NCBI GenBank assembly: GCA_044226845.1
Contig: JBGAGG010000004.1
Span: 62,001 to 126,000, forward strand
Length of the DNA stretch: 64,000 nt
Direction of reading: 5' to 3'
Origin: JAFDZO01 sp044226845
GTDB lineage: Bacteria > Bacteroidota > Ignavibacteria > Tepidaquicellales > Tepidaquicellaceae
The notes below the pieces were generated by a model that saw only the letters and a list, made by a program, of their open reading frames with translations, ran no database searches and was not told the origin of the DNA. Below are positions 54,337-62,833 of this stretch, one piece after another; position 1 is the first letter of the stretch, and each line of letters starts with the position of its first letter. A program made the position numbers and the translations under genes.

Positions 54337-56778
54337 TTAATTGCTTTTTATTCTCATCTTATAGAATGAACGCCATACGAATATAAGAGCAATGACAAAG
54401 AATATTAGACCGATTTTCGGAGCTATAGCTCTGAAGTCCGGAGATATTGCAATTTCCATAGCAAGAAGTCCGAACAATGTCGTGAACTTAATTATCGGAT
54501 TTAATGCTACTGAAGATGTATCTTTGAACGGATCACCCACTGTATCGCCAATAACTGTTGCATCATGTAACGGAGTTCCTTTTTGTCTTAAATCAGTTTC
54601 AACAACTTTCTTAGCATTATCCCATGCGCCGCCGGCATTAGCCATAAAGAGAGCCTGGAATAAACCGATAACTGCTATTGCAATAAGATAAGCTATAAAG
54701 AAACATGTCGGTGCAGATGCTGCAAGCGCTGCCTTCATATCCATTCCCGGAACTAAATCAGCCGGAGCGGAGAACATTGCGAATGCAAGTGCGAAACAGA
54801 AAATAGCGATGAAGATATTGAACATACCCTTCTGAGCATATTCAGTACATATCTTCACAACTTCTTTTGATTTTTCTGTTGATGCAGACATATCTGCATT
54901 TTCATCAAGGTTAATGTTTCTCTTAATATATTCAACTGCTCTATAAGCTCCTACAGTAACTGCCTGTGTAGATGCGCCTGTGAACCAGTATATAACTGCG
55001 CCGCCGCAAATGAATCCGAGAAGCGACCATGGATTTAATAAGTTAAGAACAAGCTCAGGCTCGAACCCTAAAGTATTTTTCAACACAAGGATAAGAGAGA
55101 AAATCATTGTTGTAGCACCCACAACTGCCGTTCCGATAAGAACAGGCTTTGCAGTAGCTTTGAATGTATTCCCCGCCCCGTCGTTTTCTTCGAGATATAA
55201 TTTTGCTTTTTCCCAGTCAGGTTTGAAACCGAATTCTCTTTCGATATCAGCAGAGTTTTTTTCTTTGTTCTCTTCGATAAGTGACAGCTCGTAAACTGAC
55301 TGAGCATTATCTGTAACAGGACCGTAAGAGTCAACTGCAATTGTTACCGGACCCATACCAAGGAATCCAAATGCAACTAAACCAAATGCAAAGATTGCGG
55401 GGTAGATCATAATTTCTGGCGAGCCTGCAGGATTTATATTGTGCGAAGCATAATAAGCCGCAAACATAAGTCCGAAGAATACCATACCTTTCCAGAATGC
55501 TGAGAAGTTACCTGCAACAAGACCGGAAAGAATTGTAAGCGAAGCGCCGCCTTCTTTAGAAGATTCAACAACTTCCTGCACGTGTGCAGATTTCGGCGAC
55601 GTAAATATTTTCGTAAACTCGGGAATAAGAGCTGCACCGAGAGTACCGCATGAAATAATTATAGATAATGTCATCCATAGGTTATTTGCAAGGTGGCCGA
55701 TTAAAACATATGATACTGCGAATGTAATTATAATAGAAAGGATTGATGTAATCCAGACTAAAGATGTCAATGGTTTTTCGAAGTCTAAATCTTCAGCTTT
55801 GGAATATTTTGCGCTGGAGTAAACTTTATTAATATAGAATGCTGCGATAGAAGTAAGAATCATAAGCACACGCATTACGAATATCCAAACGAGAAGCTCA
55901 GCCTGGAATCCTGCGCCTGTTACAGCAAGAACGATAAATGAAATAAGCGCAACACCTGTAACACCGTAAGTTTCAAAACCGTCAGCAGTCGGTCCTACAG
56001 AGTCACCTGCATTATCACCTGTACAGTCGGCAATAACACCGGGATTACGAGGATCGTCTTCTTTAATTTTGAAAACAACTTTCATTAAGTCAGAACCGAT
56101 ATCTGCAATTTTTGTGAAGATACCGCCGGCAATTCTGAGAGCAGATGCTCCGAGAGATTCACCGATTGCAAAACCTATAAATGAAGCTCCTGCCAGTTCA
56201 CGCGGAACGAACAAGAGAATGGCAAGCATTAAGAATAATTCAATACAGATAAGCATAACGCCTATAGACATACCTGCATCGAGTGGAATATTTAATAAAT
56301 TAAGAGGTTTTCTTTTCAGGGAAGCAAAAGCCATACGAGAGTTAGCAAGCGTATTCATTCTTATACCAAACCAGGCAACACCATAAGAACCAAGGATACC
56401 GATGACAGTCCAAGCAAGGATAAGTACAACACCGCCTGCAGACTGATGTTGAAGGAAGCCGAAATAAAATCCGATAATGGCACCGATAATAACAAATAGA
56501 ATAAACAGGAATTTTCCCTGCTGAATAAGATAAGTTTTACAGGTTTCAAAAATAATCTGTGAAACATCCAGCATTGATTTATGGGCAGGTAATTTTTTTA
56601 CTTTAATGAACTGTACTAAAGCAAAAAGTAAACCCAGAACACACACAGCGAAACCCATATAAAGATATTGGTTTTGTGCCGCTGAGAACTCGGGAATTTT
56701 AAGGTCAGCTTCACTGGCAAAAGAAATCGCCGGCAAAACAAGAACCGTTAAAATAGAGAGTAATAAGTTTTTTTTCAT
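54337..56778 (-). CDS. hppA: Membrane-bound ion-pumping pyrophosphatase, divergent subfamily
   Basis: The 813-residue protein has about 16 membrane helices. The core substrate motif EDDPRNPGVIAD is followed by CTGDNAGDSVGPTADGFETYG, and the second acidic site is DNAGG-like NAGGAWDNAKK. The canonical DVGADLVGKVE is replaced by DIGSDLMKVVFKI, and GNTFKATAKP stands where K+-dependent enzymes have GNTTAA. A lysine there points to K+ independence. The enzyme couples pyrophosphate hydrolysis to H+ or Na+ transport. Ion choice is not settled. A signal-like N-terminus ends ISFASEAD. Confidence 0.9.
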   Translation of the reverse strand: MKKNLLLSILTVLVLPAISFASEADLKIPEFSAAQNQYLYMGFAVCVLGLLFALVQFIKVKKLPAHKSMLDVSQIIFETCKTYLIQQGKFLFILFVIIGAIIGFYFGFLQHQSAGGVVLILAWTVIGILGSYGVAWFGIRMNTLANSRMAFASLKRKPLNLLNIPLDAGMSIGVMLICIELFLMLAILLFVPRELAGASFIGFAIGESLGASALRIAGGIFTKIADIGSDLMKVVFKIKEDDPRNPGVIADCTGDNAGDSVGPTADGFETYGVTGVALISFIVLAVTGAGFQAELLVWIFVMRVLMILTSIAAFYINKVYSSAKYSKAEDLDFEKPLTSLVWITSILSIIITFAVSYVLIGHLANNLWMTLSIIISCGTLGAALIPEFTKIFTSPKSAHVQEVVESSKEGGASLTILSGLVAGNFSAFWKGMVFFGLMFAAYYASHNINPAGSPEIMIYPAIFAFGLVAFGFLGMGPVTIAVDSYGPVTDNAQSVYELSLIEENKEKNSADIEREFGFKPDWEKAKLYLEENDGAGNTFKATAKPVLIGTAVVGATTMIFSLILVLKNTLGFEPELVLNLLNPWSLLGFICGGAVIYWFTGASTQAVTVGAYRAVEYIKRNINLDENADMSASTEKSKEVVKICTEYAQKGMFNIFIAIFCFALAFAMFSAPADLVPGMDMKAALAASAPTCFFIAYLIAIAVIGLFQALFMANAGGAWDNAKKVVETDLRQKGTPLHDATVIGDTVGDPFKDTSSVALNPIIKFTTLFGLLAMEIAISPDFRAIAPKIGLIFFVIALIFVWRSFYKMRIKSN

Positions 56779-56828
56779 GTATATTTTTGTTTTGGATAAA
56801 AATAAACCTGCAAAAGTAACTGACCGCT

Positions 56829-57413
56829 TTATTCTTTTGTAATAAAGCTTCTGTTGTATTCATTCATTACTTGAACAATATCCTTTGTGAGAAAGCTAAT
56901 GATACAGTTAAAATAATGAGGGAGAAGCTGTTTAATGATTTCTATTTCATTATCATTGAAATTGGAAAGAACGTAATCAACGTAATCTTCCCCTTTGATA
57001 ATTTCTTCAGGGCCGATACCGATTCTCATTCTCGGAAACTCAATAGTATTTAAATGATAAATTATATTTTTGATACCGTTATGCCCGCCGTCAGAACCCA
57101 TTCTTCTTACGCGAATTGTTCCAAGCGGAAGCTGGAAGTCATCGTAAATGAGAAGCATATCTGTGTATTTGATATCGTGTGAGTCTGCGAATTCTTTAAC
57201 AGCGGCTCCGCTGTTATTCATGAATGTTGTGGGCTTTAAAAGGATAAAGTCTTCATTATCGATTTTTCCTTGGGCGTAGAACCAATCGCCTTTGCCGGCT
57301 TTGAAGGTAAGGCCGAGATTATCGGAAAGTAAATCGAGAACTATGAAGCCAATATTGTGACGGTTTAATTCGTATTTGGAGCCTGGGTTGCCAAGACCAG
57401 CGATTAATTTCAT
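56829..57413 (-). CDS. pth: Peptidyl-tRNA hydrolase
   Basis: The 194-residue protein has GLGNPGSKYELNRHNIGF at the start, with catalytic His19 and Asn10. LLKPTTFMNNSGAAV and YDDFQLPLGTIR follow, with the glycine-rich GSDGGHNGIKN. It releases stalled peptidyl-tRNA. It follows rplY by about 210 bp, a pairing common in bacteria, with a long hairpin between them. Confidence 0.97.
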   Translation of the reverse strand: MKLIAGLGNPGSKYELNRHNIGFIVLDLLSDNLGLTFKAGKGDWFYAQGKIDNEDFILLKPTTFMNNSGAAVKEFADSHDIKYTDMLLIYDDFQLPLGTIRVRRMGSDGGHNGIKNIIYHLNTIEFPRMRIGIGPEEIIKGEDYVDYVLSNFNDNEIEIIKQLLPHYFNCIISFLTKDIVQVMNEYNRSFITKE

Positions 57414-57522
57414 TATTCTATTTTTTTTTATCCCGGGTTAATTGGGAAAAATATTTTCTAAAACTTATATCAATAACAGCGGGGAACTATTTTAATACTT
57501 GTGCCAAAGTGCCTTAGAAAAT

Positions 57523-57555
57523 TTTCTCTTCTTCCTTTGTGAGGAAGAAGAGAAA
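57523..57555 (-). terminator. Long perfect hairpin between rplY and pth
   Basis: Fourteen-base arms TTTCTCTTCTTCCT and AGGAAGAAGAGAAA enclose a TTGTG loop. The minus-strand tail AATTTTC is only mildly T-rich. It could partially terminate rplY transcripts before pth or protect their 3' ends. The purine/pyrimidine split of the arms is unusual. Confidence 0.65.
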
Positions 57556-57625
57556 TATAATATAAATATTTTAAATGAAATTTTAGATGTGAATATTACT
57601 GTAGTACTTTATAACTTAGATTATA

Positions 57626-58264
57626 TTATTTTGCGTCTTCTTTCTTTCCCTTCGCAACTACTTCAGGTTCCTTTGTTCCATCTGCGCCTTCAACTGCAGC
57701 TGCATCAGTTGCACCCTTAGGAGCAACTACACCGACTACTGTAGCATGTGAATCATTAATGAACTTTACGCCTTCATATTTTAAATCACTTATCTTTATT
57801 GAGTTTCCAATTTCAAGACCTGCGATATCAATATCGATAGATGCAGGAATATGTTTAGGAAGACAGATAACTTCAAGTCTATGATATACGTGCTGTAAAA
57901 GTCCGCCGTTTCTAACACCGATTGGATTTCCTGTTAAATGGACAGGAACTTCAATGTGCACTTCTTTATCTTCGCTTAAAGACTGGAAGTCAAAATGTAT
58001 CGGCTTATCCGATAACGGATGAAACTGAACATCTTTAATGATGGCATTAAATTTTTCATTAACGCCTTCTATATTAAGATTTACCACATGAGATTCCGAT
58101 GTGTAAATCAAAGGTCTTAATGCTAATTCATTAACGGCAATAGGAATATTGCCTGAAGCATGTCCGTAGAATATTCCCGGAACCATACCTTTTTTTCTAA
58201 AATTTACCGTGGCTGAGCCTCTAAAGTCTTCTCTTTTTACAGCCGTTATATTAATTTCTGACAT
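57626..58264 (-). CDS. rplY: 50S ribosomal protein L25/general stress protein Ctc
   Basis: The 212-residue protein has the 5S rRNA-binding L25 domain at residues 1-95 (KREDFRGSATVNFRKKGMVPG and HPLSDKPIHFDF). A C-terminal TL5-type beta domain (VPVHLTGNPIGVRNGGLL ... LPKHIPASIDIDIAGLEIG) follows. It ends in an Ala/Glu/Lys-rich tail. Thus it is the long CTC form rather than the short proteobacterial L25. It binds 5S rRNA in the large ribosomal subunit. It is transcribed toward pth. Confidence 0.95.
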   Translation of the reverse strand: MSEINITAVKREDFRGSATVNFRKKGMVPGIFYGHASGNIPIAVNELALRPLIYTSESHVVNLNIEGVNEKFNAIIKDVQFHPLSDKPIHFDFQSLSEDKEVHIEVPVHLTGNPIGVRNGGLLQHVYHRLEVICLPKHIPASIDIDIAGLEIGNSIKISDLKYEGVKFINDSHATVVGVVAPKGATDAAAVEGADGTKEPEVVAKGKKEDAK

Positions 58265-58369
58265 AGTTGATGAGTTAAAAAATGAATAAACTTTAAAATA
58301 GGGGTTTTTATGAATTTAATCAATGCAAAATAATAGCTAATTTCAGGAAATTTAATACAGAGCAGACTA

Positions 58370-58993
58370 TTGGAAAAACTAAAGCTATTTCTTGCAAAAG
58401 AACTAAAAATTGAAGACTCAGACGTTTATCAGCAATTTCTGGAATACAATAAGCATTTAATGGAATGGAATACCAAGATTAATCTCGTTTCGCGCAAGCT
58501 TGAAAGCATAGAGAATAACATCATAAATTCAATCTTCTTTCTTACTAAGTATAAGCTGGAGAACAAATTTTCTTTAGTCGATATCGGTACGGGCGGCGGA
58601 TTTCCGGCCATACCTTTGAAAATATTATATCCTGATGCGCGGATTTTATGCTTGGACTCAATAACAAAAAAAATAATGGTTGTGAAGGATATAATAGATA
58701 AGATGAGGCTGAAAAAAATTACAGCATTAGTTGGAAGAGGAGAAGATATTGGAAGAGATAAAGATTACAAGCATCAGTTCGATTATGTAACAGCCAAAGC
58801 AGTCGCGCCAATAAAAGAAGTAAAGATCTTCGGAGAAGACTTTCTGAAATCCAACGGCAAGTATATTCTAATCAAAGGCGGAGATATTTCAGATGAAGTA
58901 AATGCCATGCGCGATAAACCTAAGATAATTTTATATGAAGGAATGGAAGAGTATGGTGTTGAAGATAAGAAGCTTGTAGTTATAAAGGCGTAG
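58370..58993 (+). CDS. rsmG: 16S rRNA (guanine-527-N7)-methyltransferase
   Basis: The 207-residue protein has the GidB/RsmG core: NLVSRKLESIENNIINSI, then the SAM motif VDIGTGGGFPAIPLK near residue 65. The later VTAKAVAPIKEV and YILIKGGDI motifs follow. It methylates G527 of 16S rRNA using S-adenosylmethionine. The start codon is TTG at 58370. A strong terminator directly follows, and the divergent neighbour is rplY. Confidence 0.95.
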   Translation: MEKLKLFLAKELKIEDSDVYQQFLEYNKHLMEWNTKINLVSRKLESIENNIINSIFFLTKYKLENKFSLVDIGTGGGFPAIPLKILYPDARILCLDSITKKIMVVKDIIDKMRLKKITALVGRGEDIGRDKDYKHQFDYVTAKAVAPIKEVKIFGEDFLKSNGKYILIKGGDISDEVNAMRDKPKIILYEGMEEYGVEDKKLVVIKA

Positions 58994-59017
58994 GCTTTAG
59001 TATTGAGTACAGAGTGT

Positions 59018-59064
59018 GACCTGACAGTTCGCCTTGGCGAACTGTCAGGTCTTTTACTTTCTTA
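59018..59064 (+). terminator. Strong intrinsic terminator after rsmG
   Basis: A 16-bp perfect stem GACCTGACAGTTCGCC/GGCGAACTGTCAGGTC with a two-base centre is followed by TTTTACTTTCTT on the plus strand. Confidence 0.85.
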
Positions 59065-59070
59065 CTGAAC

Positions 59071-59109
59071 AAAAAAGGCGGGGGAATCTTTCGATTCTCT
59101 CCGCCTTTG
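59071..59109 (-). terminator. Intrinsic terminator of the leftward T9SS cargo gene
   Basis: An AAAGGCGG.../...CCGCCTTT stem with a TTTC loop and G-U pairs is followed on the minus strand by a six-T run, 30 bases after the stop of the cargo gene. It is back to back with the rsmG terminator. Confidence 0.8.
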
Positions 59110-59139
59110 TTTTAGGGGTAATGAATTAATTTAGCAATC

Positions 59140-60993
59140 TTATTTTACAAGAAGCATTGTTTTTATTTCAGTGAACGCACCTGCCTGTATTTTATAGAAG
59201 TATGCTCCGGATGTCATTCCGTTAGCATTCCATGTTAAGCTATGTGTACCTGCTGACATTTGAGTATTAACTAAAGAAGCTACTTCTCTTCCAAGCATAT
59301 CAAATATCTTAACTGTAACAAACTCACCCTTAGGTAAATTGAATGAAATTACAGTCGAAGGATTGAATGGATTAGGTCTGTTTTGATTTAAAACAGGTTT
59401 ATCATTTTGTGTTCCGTTATTTCCGCCTGAATGTAAATCGCCTAAATCAGATGTTGATTTAATATGCTGTGCATAAATATCTTCACCACTCGGACCAAAA
59501 TTTCTGTCATCTGTCCATGCTATAACTGCACCGCTGTTATCCTCACCGCCCTGATCTGTAACGCTTCTGTTATTACACATTGTAACCGAATGTTTATCAC
59601 CTGATGCAAGACATACTCTGGCTCCGTTCGGATGACCGGATACGCCCGGAGTTGTCGGGAACCATTGATGAGCTCCGTTATAATTCATACGCTGAGCGTA
59701 GATACCGAAGTTATTTAATGTTGCTCCTGTTGTATCTGAATGACCAATCCATGAAAGCATAAATCCGCCGATATCATCGTTAGCGCAGATTTGCGGATTG
59801 TATCTTGGATCTTGTGCTTTACTTACATCACAAAGGATTGCTGCCTGAACTCCGTTATGAGTCCATCTTCTGTTTCCGTTGAAATCAACATTTTGACAGT
59901 ATAAGTTTACGCCTAATCCTGAATCAGGACCTGCATCGTAATTTCTGTAATCCTGCCATACAATATGTATACCTTCCCATGTATCTGCTATACAATTTGG
60001 ATTTGTCTGGTCAGCTGTATCTGTGCAAACAGGATGTCCGTTTGAATTCCACATATTGCTTCCGAACCAGTCAAGTCTTTCACAATAGATATCATGATTT
60101 GGTCTGCCTGTTACTGTATTAGTATCGCGTCTTCCGTCTTCCCAAACTATTTCACATCCTGCTGCTTCATCAGAAACTATTCTTGGTTTCTTTTGATGAC
60201 CTTGTGTGTTATTACAAACTCTTTTACCCATTGAACCTGACCAGTGCATTGTACCGTCAGAGTTAATGTGCTGAGCATATATTTTATGACCATGTGTTAA
60301 ACCGTCCCAGCCGCTCCATACACAGTGAGCGCCGTTACCGCCGTCCGGACACATTTCAATACCTGTAGCTGTATTAGCAGAAAAACCTGTACCGACTGTT
60401 CTTAAATAGTTACCGCCGCTTAAACCCCATTCGTATTCACCAAAAGCATTCAGCTTTAAACACTTTACTGAGTTAGTAGTATTACATGCAACAATTGCAC
60501 CTGAACCTGAATGTTGAATAGCCGGATATTGTAATGAAGTTGTTAATCCTGTAGCTTCTGTTGTAACTTTCACACCGTTATCTGCCCACATTATTTCACC
60601 GTCTCTTCTAATTTTCTGACAGTAAACATCTCCAGCTCCGTTTCTGTCATCAGCCCATGCAATAATAGCACCGCCGTTACCGTCTGTGCATAATACAGGA
60701 TGAACCTGGTCACCGTTTGAACCGCAAATTTTTACTCCGCCGGTCTGCCATTGATTAGCACCGTGCTTATCTATTCTTTGAGCATAGATATCGCTGTTAC
60801 CGTTACGGTTATCTTCCCAAACTATAACTGCGCCGTCATCCTGGTCGCTGCATGATTTTGGGTGTGTCTGATGTCCGCTGTTTTGAGTAACCGGATTGTT
60901 TACAAATGGATTGGTTGACCACTGAGAAAAGACTTTACTATTAAATGAAGATAATAATAGCAAAGACAAGACGAGAAGTATTCTTGTTTTCAT
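59140..60993 (-). CDS. T9SS cargo with WEDxRNG-type repeats
   Basis: The 617-residue protein has a signal peptide (residues 1-24). At least six repeats of about 50-60 residues follow, with the pattern (A/V)IVWEDNRNGNSDIYAQRID, some glycine-rich turns, and (W)xxxG(V/K)xxC. They resemble a beta-propeller or beta-helix with one strand set per repeat. It contains many cysteines for this class. The tail is a T9SS type A domain (NQNRPNPFNPSTVISFNLP ... KTMLLVK). The product is secreted. Repeats of this type are found in surface proteins of Ignavibacteria-like genomes, with unknown ligand. Confidence 0.85.
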   Translation of the reverse strand: MKTRILLVLSLLLLSSFNSKVFSQWSTNPFVNNPVTQNSGHQTHPKSCSDQDDGAVIVWEDNRNGNSDIYAQRIDKHGANQWQTGGVKICGSNGDQVHPVLCTDGNGGAIIAWADDRNGAGDVYCQKIRRDGEIMWADNGVKVTTEATGLTTSLQYPAIQHSGSGAIVACNTTNSVKCLKLNAFGEYEWGLSGGNYLRTVGTGFSANTATGIEMCPDGGNGAHCVWSGWDGLTHGHKIYAQHINSDGTMHWSGSMGKRVCNNTQGHQKKPRIVSDEAAGCEIVWEDGRRDTNTVTGRPNHDIYCERLDWFGSNMWNSNGHPVCTDTADQTNPNCIADTWEGIHIVWQDYRNYDAGPDSGLGVNLYCQNVDFNGNRRWTHNGVQAAILCDVSKAQDPRYNPQICANDDIGGFMLSWIGHSDTTGATLNNFGIYAQRMNYNGAHQWFPTTPGVSGHPNGARVCLASGDKHSVTMCNNRSVTDQGGEDNSGAVIAWTDDRNFGPSGEDIYAQHIKSTSDLGDLHSGGNNGTQNDKPVLNQNRPNPFNPSTVISFNLPKGEFVTVKIFDMLGREVASLVNTQMSAGTHSLTWNANGMTSGAYFYKIQAGAFTEIKTMLLVK

Positions 60994-61171
60994 AATCTGG
61001 GATTGAATTTTAGAATTTTTACCTATAAACTTATAGTCAATAAACTATATTTATTTTTGAAAATCAAGGTAATTACCTACGTATAAATGCGTTTATTTGT
61101 GCAAAATAAAGTCTTGCAACTATGTTATAAATGGTATAGTTAGGAGGTTTATTAAAAACCCCTTAAAAATA

Positions 61172-62089
61172 TTACTTTATCACCGTCAGTTTCTTCGTTT
61201 GACTAAAATTAGAAGTAGTGAGACTATAAAAATATGTGCCCGACGATAAATTTGATGCATCAAAGTTTATTCTATATGAACCTGCATCAAGCTCTTCATT
61301 TACAAGCATATCGACTTCCCTGCCAAGCATATCAAATACTCTTAATACAGCATAAGAGCTCTTAGGAATATCAAATGCTATATTCGTTACCGGGTTAAAA
61401 GGATTAGGATAATTTTGCGACAGCTTATAAGACTTTGGAATATCCGAAGAAATACTCTCAATGCCAACGCTGCCCCCTACATAAATATCATCAAGCTGAA
61501 CTAAAAGTCCGTTAGCATCCTGAAGATTCATATAGTATCTGAAGCCGATTGCAATTGTCTGTCCTGAAAACTGGCTTAAGCTGTATCTGTATCTTTGAAA
61601 TTTTCCATAGACTGAACCGTTTGGCCATACAATAGAACCAATTTTTACTCTTGTCCCTTCAGGATTATTAGTAGTGGTGTTCACCCAAATTTGAATGCTG
61701 TCAGTATATGCCTGCGCTCCGCCCGTTGCATAAAAAGAGATGGAATCATTATTTGTTGCAAACCTTGGAGTAAAAAGCCATGCATCAGAAATATGAACAA
61801 TGTTATTTCCTGTAGAGTCCACTGATGAATACCAGCTTACAGCTATTGAGCGCTTACCGCTTCTTGATTTAGTTTTGAAATCCGGATCCACACGAAACAC
61901 AGTAGAGCCTGAATCGCGGACAGTCCAGTTAGATGCGCTGTATATATTAAATGCCGCTCTATTGTATCTCGTCCAGCCTGCAGGAAGTGATCCCGGACTT
62001 GTAGACTCGAATGTCTCTGCCAGCTTATATTGAGAAAATGAAACTGATGTTATTATAAAAAGAAATAATGCAGTAAGTAAATTTTTCAT
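61172..62089 (-). CDS. T9SS cargo with choice-of-anchor J (cleaved-adhesin) domain
   Basis: The 305-residue protein has a signal peptide (residues 1-19, ending VSFSQ). A domain beginning ETFESTSPGSLPAGWTRYN is followed by AWLFTPRF and a carbohydrate-binding-like beta-sandwich (IGFRYYMNLQDANGLLVQLDDIYVG). This is the cleaved-adhesin or choice-of-anchor J fold common in Bacteroidota surface proteins. The last 80 residues are the T9SS type A domain (SQNYPNPFNPVTNIAFDIP ... KKLTVIK). The ligand is unknown. It lies 180 bp before the next cargo gene on the same strand. Confidence 0.85.
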   Translation of the reverse strand: MKNLLTALFLFIITSVSFSQYKLAETFESTSPGSLPAGWTRYNRAAFNIYSASNWTVRDSGSTVFRVDPDFKTKSRSGKRSIAVSWYSSVDSTGNNIVHISDAWLFTPRFATNNDSISFYATGGAQAYTDSIQIWVNTTTNNPEGTRVKIGSIVWPNGSVYGKFQRYRYSLSQFSGQTIAIGFRYYMNLQDANGLLVQLDDIYVGGSVGIESISSDIPKSYKLSQNYPNPFNPVTNIAFDIPKSSYAVLRVFDMLGREVDMLVNEELDAGSYRINFDASNLSSGTYFYSLTTSNFSQTKKLTVIK

Positions 62090-62585
62090 ATTAGAGAAGG
62101 TTAATCTGAAATTGGAAATAAATCTACGGAATTTTAAATAAAGTTAAAAGATAGTTTTGTTCAGTTTCAAATTTCAATTTACGAATTGATATTCCTACTC
62201 GTTCCAATGCTCCGGCCGCCTGTCTCCCGCACCCCATATTAAGTACGAGGCAAGCTTATTGATGCAGGATCCAACCATCTATTAATCTATGACGAATTTC
62301 CATTCCTCCGTTGTTGTTTTTACAATATCGCATTTGAAAAATTTATTATTTTGACGCGTTTTTGACGGATTTCTGCAAAATAAGAATTACATTCGACTTT
62401 CTTCATAGTACTTTTTACTTTTTCAAAAGTCGGAAAATAGTCGGATTCTTATTAACATTTGAAATCTGAAATTTAAAATTTGAAATTATAATAAGTCGGA
62501 TTTTGGTCGGGTTATTATGTAAAGTTGCAACCTTTATAAGACCTTTCTCAATATATTAAGAAAAAACTTCTTAATAAATAATATA

Positions 62586-62609
62586 CTCTCTATTAGTACT
62601 AATAGGGAG
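62586..62609. promoter_or_regulatory. Intergenic palindrome, copy 3 of 3
   Basis: A 24-base symmetric sequence, CTCTCTATTAGT followed by ACTAATAGGGAG, pairs over all 12 positions with one G-U. The right arm matches the AATAGGG arm of the other copies. It lies 224 bp before the DUF5686 gene. Confidence 0.5.
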
Positions 62610-62632
62610 AATTTTAGAATTCCAAGAAAAAA

Positions 62633-62710
62633 TTACTTGACAAACAGCATCTTTTTTGCCTCCTGGAAATTATCTATTGTAAGCTAATAGAAACATACAA
62701 GCCATCAAGA
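62633..62710 (-). pseudogene. Fossil of a T9SS C-terminal sorting domain
   Basis: Read on the minus strand, 62683-62633 gives LTIDNFQEAKKMLFVK followed by a stop, the exact end of a T9SS type A domain. The codon before it is TAG where a Lys codon is expected (FY-K-L). Upstream only a shifted remnant of the GLYFY strand can be seen, and no NPFNP box. It is the last piece of a lost cargo gene, now a relic in the repeat island. Confidence 0.55.
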
Positions 62711-62833
62711 ATAATGGGAAACTTTTTTTAAACTTTTTTAGTCTAATGGAGTATACATTAGTAAGTTTTAACTTTCTTCCAATACATTCATATTCACAAA
62801 ATCATTAAAAAGGTTTTAATCATTTAGCATCCA

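Larger units (their letters stand above)
62090..62833. repeat. 744-bp repeat island (right copy) without a functional gene
   Basis: No gene is supported. The region carries CTCGTTCCAATGCTCCGGC at 62198-62216, CCGTTGTTGTTTTTACAATA near 62308, TTTCTGCAAAATAAGAATT near 62371, GTCGGATTTTGGTCGGGTT at 62495-62513 and the palindrome at 62586-62609. All have counterparts in the island at 8.45-9.1 kb, in a different order. A fossil T9SS tail lies at its right end. Confidence 0.6.

Noticed and set aside
57499..57720. Plus-strand 73-codon frame near rplY
   Set aside because: Its second half is antisense to the Ala/Lys-rich end of rplY, giving LQLHLRLQ-type text, and its first half is intergenic without a start signal.
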